Source: Bacteroides sp.
GTDB taxonomy: Bacteria > Bacteroidota > Bacteroidia > Bacteroidales > Bacteroidaceae
Assembly (NCBI GenBank): GCA_015060705.1
Contig: SUXY01000032.1
Span: 1 to 34,630 of the forward strand
DNA: 34,630 nt
Direction: 5' to 3'
The position numbers were made by a program, and so were the translations under genes. Below the pieces are notes generated by a model that saw only the letters and a program-made list of their open reading frames with translations, did not search any database and was not told the origin of the DNA. Position 1 is the first letter of the stretch; each line of letters opens with the position of its first letter. Positions 25,175-33,650 of this stretch are shown here, one piece after another.

Positions 25175-25618
25175 ATGGGATATAACATACTGCATGTTTC
25201 TGCTATCGGAACTTTTATAGAGGAAGCTCTGACAAAATATGTTGCAGATGGAAACAATACGTTGGTTACTGATATTCATTTTCAGTTAAATCCTAATTCT
25301 GGCATTTTTTCTATTTTGAATGATGACGATGTAGTATTTGCTGAGTCAATAGTGCAAGAGTGGATTGGAGATTTTGGGGTATATTCAGTTGCGGAGTGTA
25401 ATCTACGGGAAACTCTTGTTATGTTACGAGAATCAGGACGATTGAATGAAGTTAATTTAATGCAGCCTTATTCTTTTGTGTTAATTGATAAAGAGAAGGA
25501 AACCATTGCAGAATTGTTAATGGTTGATGAGCAAGATACTTTGTTCTTAAATGATGGATTGTTGCAAGGACTTGATGAAGAGTTGAATGTTTTTTTGAAA
25601 GAATTGTTAGAAAAATAA
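25175..25618 (+). CDS. small acidic protein of unknown function
   Basis: The 147-residue protein starts at ATG 25175. I do not recognise a family. It has no signal peptide or membrane segment and is rich in Asp and Glu (for example LNDDDVVFAES and VDEQDTLFLNDGLLQGLDEELNVFL). Predicted by eye it is a mixed alpha/beta cytosolic protein: strand-like MGYNILHVSAIG, then helix EEALTKYVAD, further strands, and a C-terminal helix. It is the first gene of the cassette, 21 bases before the TPR-kinase-like gene, so the three genes are probably one transcript. Base composition is AT-rich like its two neighbours downstream. A role as cytosolic partner of the membrane protein is inference only. Confidence 0.7.
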   Translation: MGYNILHVSAIGTFIEEALTKYVADGNNTLVTDIHFQLNPNSGIFSILNDDDVVFAESIVQEWIGDFGVYSVAECNLRETLVMLRESGRLNEVNLMQPYSFVLIDKEKETIAELLMVDEQDTLFLNDGLLQGLDEELNVFLKELLEK

Positions 25619-25639
25619 TACCTAAAAACTGCGAGTGTC

Positions 25640-27643
25640 ATGAAAAACAGATTTTTATTATTGATTATTCTGTTTTTATCAATATTTGCAGAGTCGAAAG
25701 AGATAAATGAACTTCCAAGTATGCAAAAGTTTGATTCTTTAAAGGCTAAGGCTCAAGAGTCAATTAATACAAATCAGGAAATCATTTATTTAGATTCTAT
25801 GCTGAATATGGCTCAAGCGATGGATTCTCTTCGTTTGGAATGTCAAACTATGTCTTTTTTAGCTCGTAATTATTATAATCGGATGAATGTTGATAGTTTG
25901 ATGTATTGGGCTAATAGAGCAATAGACCTTTCATTAAAACATGAATTTTATCCAAGTTATTTTGATGCCTTTTCACTTGTTTGTTCTTGGGAATTGTATG
26001 AAAAGGACTATGATAGTGCTTTAGATAAAGCCAATCGACTTTACCAAATGGCTAAAGATTTGGATAATGTTGATGGTATGATTGCTTCCTACGAGACTAT
26101 AGGCCTTATATATATGGAAACATTTCGATATGTTGAAGCGGTTAAGTCTTTTAAAGAAGGATTGTCTTTACAAAAACAACAAGTAAATCCTCGTTATGCT
26201 TATCAGTTCCAATTTCTTTCTTATATAATTGAATCTTATTTGAAACTAAAGGATTATAAGAATGTTAATGATTGTTTGGTTGAGGCATATGCTTTGGTTG
26301 AAGAGTGTGATTTAGAACAAAGAAATTTCCCGGTTGAACGTTGTTTGTGGTTGTTGAATAGTTACAATGCAGAAATGTATGTGTTGCAAAAAATGCCAAA
26401 AGAAGCAAAGATATATATGAGTGAAGCAAGGAAATATGATCATGTGGATGATTTTTATGTATTTTGTTATTATCATATTGTTTGTTCTTCGTATTATATG
26501 TTGATTGGTGATTATCATAGTGCATTGGATAATGTTGATATGGTTTTAGCTGAAACTGATGATGATTATTTGCCTGCTTTGAAGTTGAAGGCTGAGTTGT
26601 TGATGAGAGCTGGTAAAGAGCGTGAAGCGGCTGCATTGTATTATAAATCTGTGAATTTGATAGATTCAACTTATAATGAAAGTTTATCAAAACAAATAAA
26701 TCAGTTGAGAACAATTCATGAAGTTGATAAATTAGAGTTGAAAAATAAGCAGATAGAGCTTGAGGCTGGCAGATTGAAATTGACAGTGACTTTAGTGTTT
26801 CTTGTTGTATTGATGATTGCTCTTATTGTAGTTGTTATTCATTCTTTCTATTTGAAACGAATGAAAAAAGTTTTAGAGAAATCAGATGAAGATTTAAAAA
26901 GAGATAAGGAAAAGTTATTGATATCTGAAAGGGCACTTTCCTCAATTATAGAAAAACTTGAGACGGAGAATCGTTTCAAGGATGACTTTTTGATAAGTTT
27001 AAGTCATGAAATAAATAATTCTTTAAAATCGATTGCTGGTTTTTCTACAGAATTAGAGAATTTTATGGTCAATGAAGAACACAAAAAATGTGTTTCTAAT
27101 ATAAATGAAAGCTCAGAATTATTAAAAAAAATAATGGATGAAACCATATGTCTTTCTTTGTTGCAGACAGATCGCACACCAATGGCGTATGAAAATCTAG
27201 AAATTATTCAATTTTGCAGGGAGAGAGTTTTGGAAATAGAATCACAATTAGCTTTAGGGGTAACTGTTAATTTTCGTTGTTCTTTAGACCGTTTTATCTT
27301 GCAGACTGATGTTGCTCGTTTGAAACAAGTTTTAGACATATTGTTGGCAGATGCGGTGAAAGTTACCAAAGAAGGAGAAATTAGTTTAATCTGTTTGATT
27401 TCCCATGAAATGAATGTTGTACAATTTATTGTTGAGAGTACAGAACTTGGTATATCTCAAAATATGTATGATATGGTGAAATTTGAATCGATTGATAATA
27501 ATGATTCTCATACTCAAGGAGTTAATTTAAGAATGGCTATTTGTAACGTTTTAGTAAATCGTTTAGAGGGATCTTTATCTATAGATACAGATTATAAGCA
27601 AGGAACGAGAGTCGTTTTGTCACATCCAATAGTAAATAATTAA
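25640..27643 (+). CDS. TPR-containing histidine-kinase-like membrane protein with decayed ATPase domain
   Basis: The 667-residue protein is laid out as signal peptide (1-18), exported TPR-type helical domain (about 40-345), coiled linker, one membrane helix (about 380-405), coiled coil (405-445), HisKA-like dimerisation domain with SLSHEINNSL (phospho-acceptor His456), and an HATPase-like C-terminus. The ATPase motifs are poor. The N-box reads LDILLADAVKVT, with Asp571 in place of the key Asn. The G1 box DTGxGI is STELGI (600-605). The G2 box GxGLGL is GVNLRM (627-632). There is no receiver or output domain and no response-regulator gene nearby. ATP binding and kinase activity are therefore doubtful, and a signalling scaffold or phosphatase-like role is possible. 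It sits 9 bases before the DUF4114 lipoprotein gene. Confidence 0.85.
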   Translation: MKNRFLLLIILFLSIFAESKEINELPSMQKFDSLKAKAQESINTNQEIIYLDSMLNMAQAMDSLRLECQTMSFLARNYYNRMNVDSLMYWANRAIDLSLKHEFYPSYFDAFSLVCSWELYEKDYDSALDKANRLYQMAKDLDNVDGMIASYETIGLIYMETFRYVEAVKSFKEGLSLQKQQVNPRYAYQFQFLSYIIESYLKLKDYKNVNDCLVEAYALVEECDLEQRNFPVERCLWLLNSYNAEMYVLQKMPKEAKIYMSEARKYDHVDDFYVFCYYHIVCSSYYMLIGDYHSALDNVDMVLAETDDDYLPALKLKAELLMRAGKEREAAALYYKSVNLIDSTYNESLSKQINQLRTIHEVDKLELKNKQIELEAGRLKLTVTLVFLVVLMIALIVVVIHSFYLKRMKKVLEKSDEDLKRDKEKLLISERALSSIIEKLETENRFKDDFLISLSHEINNSLKSIAGFSTELENFMVNEEHKKCVSNINESSELLKKIMDETICLSLLQTDRTPMAYENLEIIQFCRERVLEIESQLALGVTVNFRCSLDRFILQTDVARLKQVLDILLADAVKVTKEGEISLICLISHEMNVVQFIVESTELGISQNMYDMVKFESIDNNDSHTQGVNLRMAICNVLVNRLEGSLSIDTDYKQGTRVVLSHPIVNN

Positions 27644-27652
27644 TATATAAAT

Positions 27653-29365
27653 ATGGGTAAAAAACTAATTTTGCTGGTATTGATTGGCGTTACTTCAGGA
27701 ATGTCACTCATGTCTTCTTGTACATCAGAGGAGATAAATGATGTTGATGTACAAATTGAGCCTGAACTTTCAACTAACTTTTTTACAAACTCAAATGAAC
27801 AAAAGGTGGTATTTAATATTGCTTATGAAGTTCCTGAGGAATATAAGGTTGTGTTTGATGTATATGCGGAGAATCCGTATAATGTATCCCTTGATGGGTT
27901 TTCAAAGAAAGAAGGAGTTACTCCTATTATTAGTGGAATGACAGATGGTAAAGGCCAATATCAGATTGCACGTGTTATTTCTAAGGGAGTTAAGGAAGTC
28001 TATGTGACTTCAGATGTAGCTGGTGTTCCGGCTTTATTGTATGGAAAAATTCATGATGGTTACGTAAATCCTGTTGAATTAGAAATGACTTCTTTGGTTG
28101 AAGAGGATTTTTCTTCAAGAGCTGTTTGGAATGCAATGTTTTTAGGAAGTTGGAATTATTGGGGACGGCCTAATTATATTGATGGTAGTATTTCATGCCC
28201 AGTTTCCAAGAAGGATTTAAGAGCTATTTCTGCAACTCTACCTGAATGGAAAACTGTAGATTCGAAGTATACTGATGAAAATTTTATCTATGTTAAAGAA
28301 AATGCTGAAGTATGGATTAGTTTGTTGAGTGAAAAATCATTATTCAATAATGTTTTAGGATATTATTGTTATACAGAAGGAATGTCTAAAGATGAAATTG
28401 ATGAAGTAATTGCACTGCCTCGTGCTAATATAGCTTTATTAAATAAAACAGGATTGAAATATGGTGAGTATATTAAGTTGAAATATTTTAATCCAGAAAC
28501 AAGAGAATTGGAAGATAAGTTCCCTGCAGGTTCTCGTATCGGTTGGGTTTTGCACCGTTCAGGGTATCATTGTTTAACGGGGAAAGTGAGCAAGGGTATT
28601 TATCAATTTTACTCTGATGATTCTTGGAATCCGGAAATTTCAAATAAAGATCATATTGCTATTTTTAAAACAAGTGAAGGAAATGTTATTGTTGGTATTG
28701 AGGACTTGTACAATGAGACTATTCTCTCTGATAATGATTGTAATGATATTATTTTTCATGTTGCCTCTTATCCCCAAAGTGCATTGTCTGTAAATACTGA
28801 AATTCCGGATGTGACAGATGATAGTTATGTGGAAGAAGAAGTGGATGTTGTTCAGCCTTTATCTATGATTGCTGATGTTGATGAAGAGGATGAATTAGTA
28901 AATGATCTTTATGTTGCGTCTAGTTCGAAATTGCAGACGACAGATGGTTATGTAACGGGTGTTCATGATATATTGTATATAGCAAATTCTACAACAATGG
29001 CCGAATTAGTAGAGACTACCTATACGGAAGATGAAAGGGCAAGAAAGGTTGTAGTAAGAACAACTATTAAAGTCGCAAGGACTGCAAATGAGGAAGAAAA
29101 GAAGAAAGGTAGAACTGTGGTACGTACTACAATAAAGAATACAGATTACACAGATGATATGGCTCGTTCACTCTTTGTTGGTGGTTATGATAGTGTAGAT
29201 GCATTAATTAGTGGTATGATTGAGAAGCATCGTGAAGGTTTGAAAAATGGTGAAGTTCTTAAATTGGATATTGTCTTGGAATTTGAGGGTGTAGAATATG
29301 AATCGTTTATCAATAGTATAGATGTTCCACCATATTCTCCATTTATAGAAAATGTAGCTGAATAA
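27653..29365 (+). CDS. DUF4114-type lipoprotein (LruC-like)
   Basis: The 570-residue protein has a signal sequence with lipobox-like MSSC (Cys23). The N-terminal region (about 45-145) looks like a beta-sandwich carrying VVFDVYAENPYN. Residues about 285-372 match the DUF4114 pattern: GSRIGWVLHRSG, YQFYSDDSWNPE, DHIAIF, then IVGIEDL and the acidic, probably cation-binding DNDCNDIIFHV (360-370). This domain often accompanies LruC-type surface proteins. The C-terminal part (about 450-570) is not recognised. It holds two copies of VVRTTIK (467-473, 489-495) around a Lys/Glu linker. It is probably surface or periplasmic. It is last in the cassette, and its stop codon lies inside the left arm of the terminator. 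Function unknown. Confidence 0.78.
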   Translation: MGKKLILLVLIGVTSGMSLMSSCTSEEINDVDVQIEPELSTNFFTNSNEQKVVFNIAYEVPEEYKVVFDVYAENPYNVSLDGFSKKEGVTPIISGMTDGKGQYQIARVISKGVKEVYVTSDVAGVPALLYGKIHDGYVNPVELEMTSLVEEDFSSRAVWNAMFLGSWNYWGRPNYIDGSISCPVSKKDLRAISATLPEWKTVDSKYTDENFIYVKENAEVWISLLSEKSLFNNVLGYYCYTEGMSKDEIDEVIALPRANIALLNKTGLKYGEYIKLKYFNPETRELEDKFPAGSRIGWVLHRSGYHCLTGKVSKGIYQFYSDDSWNPEISNKDHIAIFKTSEGNVIVGIEDLYNETILSDNDCNDIIFHVASYPQSALSVNTEIPDVTDDSYVEEEVDVVQPLSMIADVDEEDELVNDLYVASSSKLQTTDGYVTGVHDILYIANSTTMAELVETTYTEDERARKVVVRTTIKVARTANEEEKKKGRTVVRTTIKNTDYTDDMARSLFVGGYDSVDALISGMIEKHREGLKNGEVLKLDIVLEFEGVEYESFINSIDVPPYSPFIENVAE

Positions 29366-29417
29366 ATCCAAATAAAAAAGGGAACCTTAACGGTTCCCTT
29401 TTTTATTTGGATTTATT
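29361..29417. terminator. perfect 26-bp palindromic bidirectional terminator
   Basis: The arms 29361-29386 and 29392-29417 are exact reverse complements over 26 bases with a TTAAC loop. The core AAAAAAGGGAACC/GGTTCCCTTTTTT gives a T-run after the GC stem on both strands. It ends the DUF4114 gene (stop codon 29363-29365 inside the left arm) and valS (stop codon at 29423-29425, six bases beyond the right arm). Confidence 0.9.
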
Positions 29418-29422
29418 ATTTT

Positions 29423-32062
29423 TTATTTCTTAAGAGCAGCGATACTTTCCTTCAAAGAAGCAATCTTGCTTTCGGCGTCGGCTTGTTTCTTGCGTTCCAT
29501 TTCGATGACGTTGGCTGGAGCCTTGCTTACGAACTTTTCATTGCTAAGCTTCTTCAAAACACTCTGCAAGAAACCTTCGTTGTACTTTAAGTCAGCTTCC
29601 AACTTCTTGAGCTCTTCTTCCACATTGATAAGGTTACCGAGTGGTACAGCGTATTCAGTAGTACCTACCATGAACGAAGCTGAGCCTTCTGCCTTATTTT
29701 CTACACTTTCGATGGAAGTCAAGTTACAAAGCTTGCTGATAACGGCATTGAATGTTGCAACAGGACTTTCGCCTACTACTTGGAGTGACAACGCTTCCTT
29801 CTGTGCGATGTTCTTTTGCAAACGGATAGTACGGATACCACCGATTACTTCCTTTACCGCTTCGAAGCTCTTCACGATTTCTTCATTGGCTTCCTTGTTG
29901 ATGTCCAAAGTCTGAACCATGAGGCTTTCACCATCCTTACGGTCATAAATGTGTTGCCACAATTCTTCAGTGATGAACGGCATGAATGGGTGGAGCAATT
30001 TCAAAAGGCTGTCAAAGAAGCTCAAAGTCTTTTCATAGGTAGCCTTGTCGATTGGTTGTGCCTTGCCGTCGATGTATGCAGGCTTCACCATTTCCAGGTA
30101 CCAGCTAGAGAACTCATCCCAGAACAGTTTGTAAATAGCCATCAATGCTTCGCTCAAACGATACTTGCTGAACAAATCATCTACTTCAGCTGCTATCTTG
30201 GCAAGCATGGATTCAAACCATTCGGTAGCGAGTGCTGCATATTCCGGTTGTGTGATGTCGGCTACTTCCCAACCCTTCACGAGACGGAAAGCATTCCAAA
30301 TCTTGTTGTTGAAGTTACGTCCTTGTTCACAAAGAGCATCGTCGAACAAGATATCATTACCAGCAGGAGCCGAGAGCATCATACCCATACGTACACCGTC
30401 GGCACCGAAGCGTTCAATCAAATCCAATGGGTCCGGTGAGTTTCCGAGTGATTTTGACATCTTACGACCAATCTTGTCGCGTACGATACCTGTGAAGTAT
30501 ACGTTTTTGAACGGCATGTCGCCCAAATATTCGTAACCGGCCATAATCATACGAGCTACCCAGAAGAAGATGATGTCCGGACCTGTTACCAAGTCGCTGG
30601 TAGGGTAGTAGTATTTGATTTCTTCGTTGCCAGGGTTATTGATACCGTCAAATAATGAGATCGGCCACAACCAAGAAGAGAACCAAGTGTCGAGGCAGTC
30701 TTCATCCTGACGGAGGTCTTCTACCTTCAAGTCGGCATTACCTGTCTTTTCGATAGCTTTAGTCAATGCTTCTTCTGCTGTTGCTGCTACAACGAAACCA
30801 CCTTCCGGCAAATAGTATGCTGGGATACGGTGCCCCCACCACAACTGACGGCTGATGCACCAGTCCTTGATGTTTTCCAACCAATTACGGTATGTGTTCT
30901 TATATTTCGCAGGATAGAACTTCAATTCGTCGTTCATTACTGGAGGAAGAGCCATGTCTGCAAAGTGTTGCATCTTCAAGAACCATTGCATAGAAAGTTT
31001 CGGTTCAATAGCTACACCGGTACGTTCAGAACAACCAACTTTATTTGTATAAGCTTCTACTTTTTCCAACAAATCGGCAGCTGCCAAGTCTTGTTCAATT
31101 TGCTTACGTACGTCGAAACGGTCCATACCTACATAGAGACCAGCCTCTTCACTAAGTGTACCATTATCGTTGAAGATGTCGATGCTTGGGAGATTGTACT
31201 TTTCACCCAACATGTAGTCATTTACGTCGTGAGCGGGAGTTACCTTCAAACAACCAGTACCAAATTCAATGTCTACATAGTCGTCTTCAATAACCGGGAT
31301 TGAACGACCTACCAATGGTACAATGACACGCTTACCCTTCAACCATTCATTCTTAGGGTCGTTAGGGTTAATACACATGGCTGTATCGCCCATGATTGTT
31401 TCCGGACGGGTAGTAGCTACAACTGCATAACGACCTTCTGCATCACCTTCCACCTTGTAACGGAGGTAATACAATTTGCTGTGCTCTTCTTTGTAAATAA
31501 CTTCTTCGTCAGAAAGTGCAGTCAAAGCTTTCGGGTCCCAGTTTACCATACGTACGCCGCGGTAAATCAATCCCTTGTCGTAAAGGTCACAGAATACTTT
31601 AATGACGCTTTGTGAACGTTCTTCGTCCATGGTAAAGGCAGTGCGATCCCAATCGCACGATGCACCGAGCTTGCGGAGCTGCTTCAAAATGATGCCTCCA
31701 TGTTCGTCGGTCCATTCCCAAGCATGTTTCAAGAACTCTTCACGAGTAAGGTCAGTCTTCTTGATGCCCTGTTGAGCGAGTTTGTTTACCACCTTTGCTT
31801 CTGTTGCAATAGAAGCATGGTCAGTACCTGGTACCCAACATGCATTCTTGCCTTCCATGCGGGCACGACGGACGAGGATGTCCTGGATTGTATTGTTCAG
31901 CATGTGTCCCATGTGGAGAACACCAGTCACGTTTGGCGGTGGAATGACGACGGTATACGGTTCACGTCCGTCGGGTTTCGAACTAAAAAGTTTGTTGTCC
32001 AGCCAATACTGGTACCATTTTCCCTCTACGTCAGCGGGATTGTACTTGCTTGCTAATTCCAT
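29423..32062 (-). CDS. valS: valyl-tRNA synthetase
   Basis: The 879-residue class I synthetase charges tRNA-Val. The signature HMGH is at residues 50-53 ([18 protein letters not shown]) and KMSKS at 534-538 ([18 protein letters not shown]). The editing (CP1) domain has [13 protein letters not shown] and [16 protein letters not shown]. The anticodon-binding region carries [14 protein letters not shown]. The C-terminal about 65 residues form the usual ValS coiled-coil arm ([27 protein letters not shown]). It is a single-gene unit on the minus strand. Charged tRNA-Val is also the signal sensed by the ilv attenuator in this window, a functional rather than a physical link. Confidence 0.97.
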   Translation of the reverse strand: MELASKYNPADVEGKWYQYWLDNKLFSSKPDGREPYTVVIPPPNVTGVLHMGHMLNNTIQDILVRRARMEGKNACWVPGTDHASIATEAKVVNKLAQQGIKKTDLTREEFLKHAWEWTDEHGGIILKQLRKLGASCDWDRTAFTMDEERSQSVIKVFCDLYDKGLIYRGVRMVNWDPKALTALSDEEVIYKEEHSKLYYLRYKVEGDAEGRYAVVATTRPETIMGDTAMCINPNDPKNEWLKGKRVIVPLVGRSIPVIEDDYVDIEFGTGCLKVTPAHDVNDYMLGEKYNLPSIDIFNDNGTLSEEAGLYVGMDRFDVRKQIEQDLAAADLLEKVEAYTNKVGCSERTGVAIEPKLSMQWFLKMQHFADMALPPVMNDELKFYPAKYKNTYRNWLENIKDWCISRQLWWGHRIPAYYLPEGGFVVAATAEEALTKAIEKTGNADLKVEDLRQDEDCLDTWFSSWLWPISLFDGINNPGNEEIKYYYPTSDLVTGPDIIFFWVARMIMAGYEYLGDMPFKNVYFTGIVRDKIGRKMSKSLGNSPDPLDLIERFGADGVRMGMMLSAPAGNDILFDDALCEQGRNFNNKIWNAFRLVKGWEVADITQPEYAALATEWFESMLAKIAAEVDDLFSKYRLSEALMAIYKLFWDEFSSWYLEMVKPAYIDGKAQPIDKATYEKTLSFFDSLLKLLHPFMPFITEELWQHIYDRKDGESLMVQTLDINKEANEEIVKSFEAVKEVIGGIRTIRLQKNIAQKEALSLQVVGESPVATFNAVISKLCNLTSIESVENKAEGSASFMVGTTEYAVPLGNLINVEEELKKLEADLKYNEGFLQSVLKKLSNEKFVSKAPANVIEMERKKQADAESKIASLKESIAALKK

Positions 32063-32103
32063 TGTTTATATAGTTATGTTAATGATTATCACACAATAGG
32101 TCG

Positions 32104-32111
32104 CAAAATTA
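32104..32111 (-). promoter_or_regulatory. -7 box upstream of valS
   Basis: The minus strand reads TAATTTTG, an exact TAnnTTTG match, 41 bases before the valS start codon. A -33 TTTG at the proper distance is not seen. Confidence 0.5.
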
Positions 32112-32201
32112 CAAAAACTCGTTGGAATATCCGCTTCTTTATTTCAGAAAGTTCGTATGCTTCTTCATTAGAAAATAGAAATGAGTGGAAAAGACATGAT
32201 A
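32112..32201. other. divergent valS-mazG intergenic sequence, left part
   Basis: The 343-base gap (32063-32405) holds the valS -7 box, this stretch in which I see no gene or signal, the repeat element at 32202-32294, a second unexplained stretch to 32370, and the mazG -7 box. Confidence 0.5.
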
Positions 32202-32294
32202 TACGGGCATCCGCTGAAAGACGTATCATTTTATCGCAGTAAGACGTATGGTCTTATCGTGGTAGGACGTAGCATCTTTCAGTGAATGCCCGTA
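32202..32294. repeat. inverted repeat enclosing three 23-nt tandem repeats
   Basis: The outer arms, 32202-32221 (TACGGGCATCCGCTGAAAGA) and 32275-32294, are complementary at 18 of 20 positions, with the two exceptions both in the CCGC/GTGA part. Between and into them lie three adjacent 23-nt units at 32218-32240, 32241-32263 and 32264-32286, sharing RGACGTA, a TTATCG in the first two, and GT at the unit end. The element occupies the middle of the 343-base divergent valS-mazG gap. I see no reading frame in it. Confidence 0.7.
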
Positions 32295-32370
32295 CGTCTG
32301 CAGAAGCTTGTATAGAGTAACATAGTACTCTTTTTTCTATTTTGGTAAACGACTTTTTATGGAAAAGCAT

Positions 32371-32378
32371 TACCTTTG
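32371..32378 (+). promoter_or_regulatory. -7 box upstream of mazG
   Basis: TACCTTTG, the same octamer as at the ilv promoter, lies 28 bases before ATG 32406. The nearest TTTG upstream (32341-32344) is 26 bases away, so the -33 spacing is poor. Confidence 0.5.
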
Positions 32379-32405
32379 TTCTTTTAGAAATAAAGAGTAT
32401 AATAT

Positions 32406-33191
32406 ATGCATACAAGAAAAGAACAAATGGAAGCCTTCGGACGCTTCCTGGATGTGCTCGATGAACTGCGCGAGAAGTGTCCGTGGGACCGTAAGCAGAC
32501 GAATGAGAGTCTCCGTCCCAATACCATTGAAGAGACGTACGAGCTTTGCGATGCCTTGATAAAGAATGATAAGAAAGATATTTGTAAGGAATTGGGCGAT
32601 GTATTGTTGCATGTGGCTTTCTATGCCAAGATTGCCAGTGAAACCGGAGATTTTGATATGAAGGATGTATGCGACAAGCTATGCGACAAGTTGATTTTCC
32701 GTCATCCTCATGTGTTTGGTGAGGTGCAGGCTGATACTGCTGATAAGGTGGTAGAAAACTGGGAACAACTCAAGATGAAGGAGAAAGATGGTAACAAAAT
32801 GGTGTTAAGTGGTGTACCTTCGGCGCTTCCTTCACTCATCAAGGCTTATCGTATTCAAGACAAGGCCCGTAACGTGGGTTTCGATTGGGAAGAACGTAGC
32901 GACATCTGGAAGAAGGTGAAAGAAGAAATCAGTGAATTCGAAGCCGAGGTGGAGAATATGGATAAAGACAAGGCAGAAGCCGAATTTGGCGATGTAATGT
33001 TTAGTTTGATCAACGCTGCTCGTCTGTATAAGATCAATCCGGACAATGCGTTGGAACGGACTAACCAGAAGTTTATCCGTAGGTTCAACTATCTGGAAGA
33101 ACATACGATAAAGGAAGGTATTAATCTGAAGGATATGACTTTAGAAGAAATGGACGCCATCTGGAATGAGGCAAAGAAAAAAGGCTTGTGA
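32406..33191 (+). CDS. mazG: nucleoside triphosphate pyrophosphohydrolase MazG
   Basis: The 261-residue protein hydrolyses NTPs to NMP and pyrophosphate, a house-cleaning function. The first MazG domain has KCPWDRKQTNESLRPNTIEETYELCDAL, in which Glu42, Glu43 and Glu46, with Glu62 and Asp65 of KELGDVLLHVAFYA, form the EExxE/ExxD metal-binding set. A second domain repeats the pattern (KVKEEISEFEAEV...EAEFGDVMFSLINAARL). The length and two-domain layout match E. coli MazG. The stop codon lies in the stem of a terminator shared with the converging gene. Confidence 0.93.
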   Translation: MHTRKEQMEAFGRFLDVLDELREKCPWDRKQTNESLRPNTIEETYELCDALIKNDKKDICKELGDVLLHVAFYAKIASETGDFDMKDVCDKLCDKLIFRHPHVFGEVQADTADKVVENWEQLKMKEKDGNKMVLSGVPSALPSLIKAYRIQDKARNVGFDWEERSDIWKKVKEEISEFEAEVENMDKDKAEAEFGDVMFSLINAARLYKINPDNALERTNQKFIRRFNYLEEHTIKEGINLKDMTLEEMDAIWNEAKKKGL

Positions 33192-33204
33192 TGAACAAGC
33201 CTTT
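33180..33204. terminator. bidirectional terminator overlapping both converging genes
   Basis: AAAGGCTTGT (33180-33189) pairs perfectly with ACAAGCCTTT (33195-33204) around a five-base loop. The plus strand continues ATTTCTTT and the minus strand TTTTTTCTTTG. The left arm encodes the last codons of mazG, and the right arm contains part of the stop codon (33203-33205) of the minus-strand gene. Confidence 0.8.
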
Positions 33205-33643
33205 ATTTCTTTGGGGATGTCTGTATAATTTTTAACATGTTCCGGTTGAATTTAATCTCGGCACGTAATACCATGTAGATTTTCCTGTTACTCAGTACTG
33301 ATTGATATTTCTTCAAATACTCCTTGTCTAATCTACAGTTTTGTTCCTCAGCGTCGATAAATCCGTTCAGAATATCCTCATATTGTGCTTCGGTAGTCTG
33401 TGGATCTTTACCAACACGAGCTTTTTTCCATGCTTTCCCGTTGACAGCCTTTTTGAGGGTCTGAAGTTCATAATAAATAGGGAAGAATTTAGCAGATTCT
33501 TCTTCAGTCAACCCTGCCTGTTCTGCGATGTAAGCTTGTTTCTTGGCTTTGAATTCTTCCTCAGAGCAGTTGTTCTTGGACTTTTGTGCATGGACAGTGA
33601 AGCACAAGAGCGTTAAAAATAAAACGAAATAGTATCTTTTCAT
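33203..33643 (-). CDS. small exported helical protein (Spy/CpxP-like)
   Basis: The 146-residue protein starts at ATG 33641-33643, which gives a clean signal peptide (MKRYYFVLFLTLLCFTVHAQ). The frame extends 11 codons upstream, but that would overlap the preceding gene and spoil the signal peptide. The mature part is charged and almost all helical: EEEFKAKKQAYIAEQAGLTEEESAKFFPIYYELQ resembles the LTxxQ-type helical repeats of Spy/CpxP stress proteins. It is last in a sigma factor / membrane protein / exported protein operon, spaced 7 bases from the previous gene. A role as periplasmic stress chaperone or sensor for the sigma system is inferred. Confidence 0.7.
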   Translation of the reverse strand: MKRYYFVLFLTLLCFTVHAQKSKNNCSEEEFKAKKQAYIAEQAGLTEEESAKFFPIYYELQTLKKAVNGKAWKKARVGKDPQTTEAQYEDILNGFIDAEEQNCRLDKEYLKKYQSVLSNRKIYMVLRAEIKFNRNMLKIIQTSPKK

Positions 33644-33650
33644 GATTCTT

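Noticed and set aside
25640..27643. Complete two-component system
   Set aside because: No receiver or DNA-binding domain is present in this gene or its neighbours, and the ATPase motifs are degraded.
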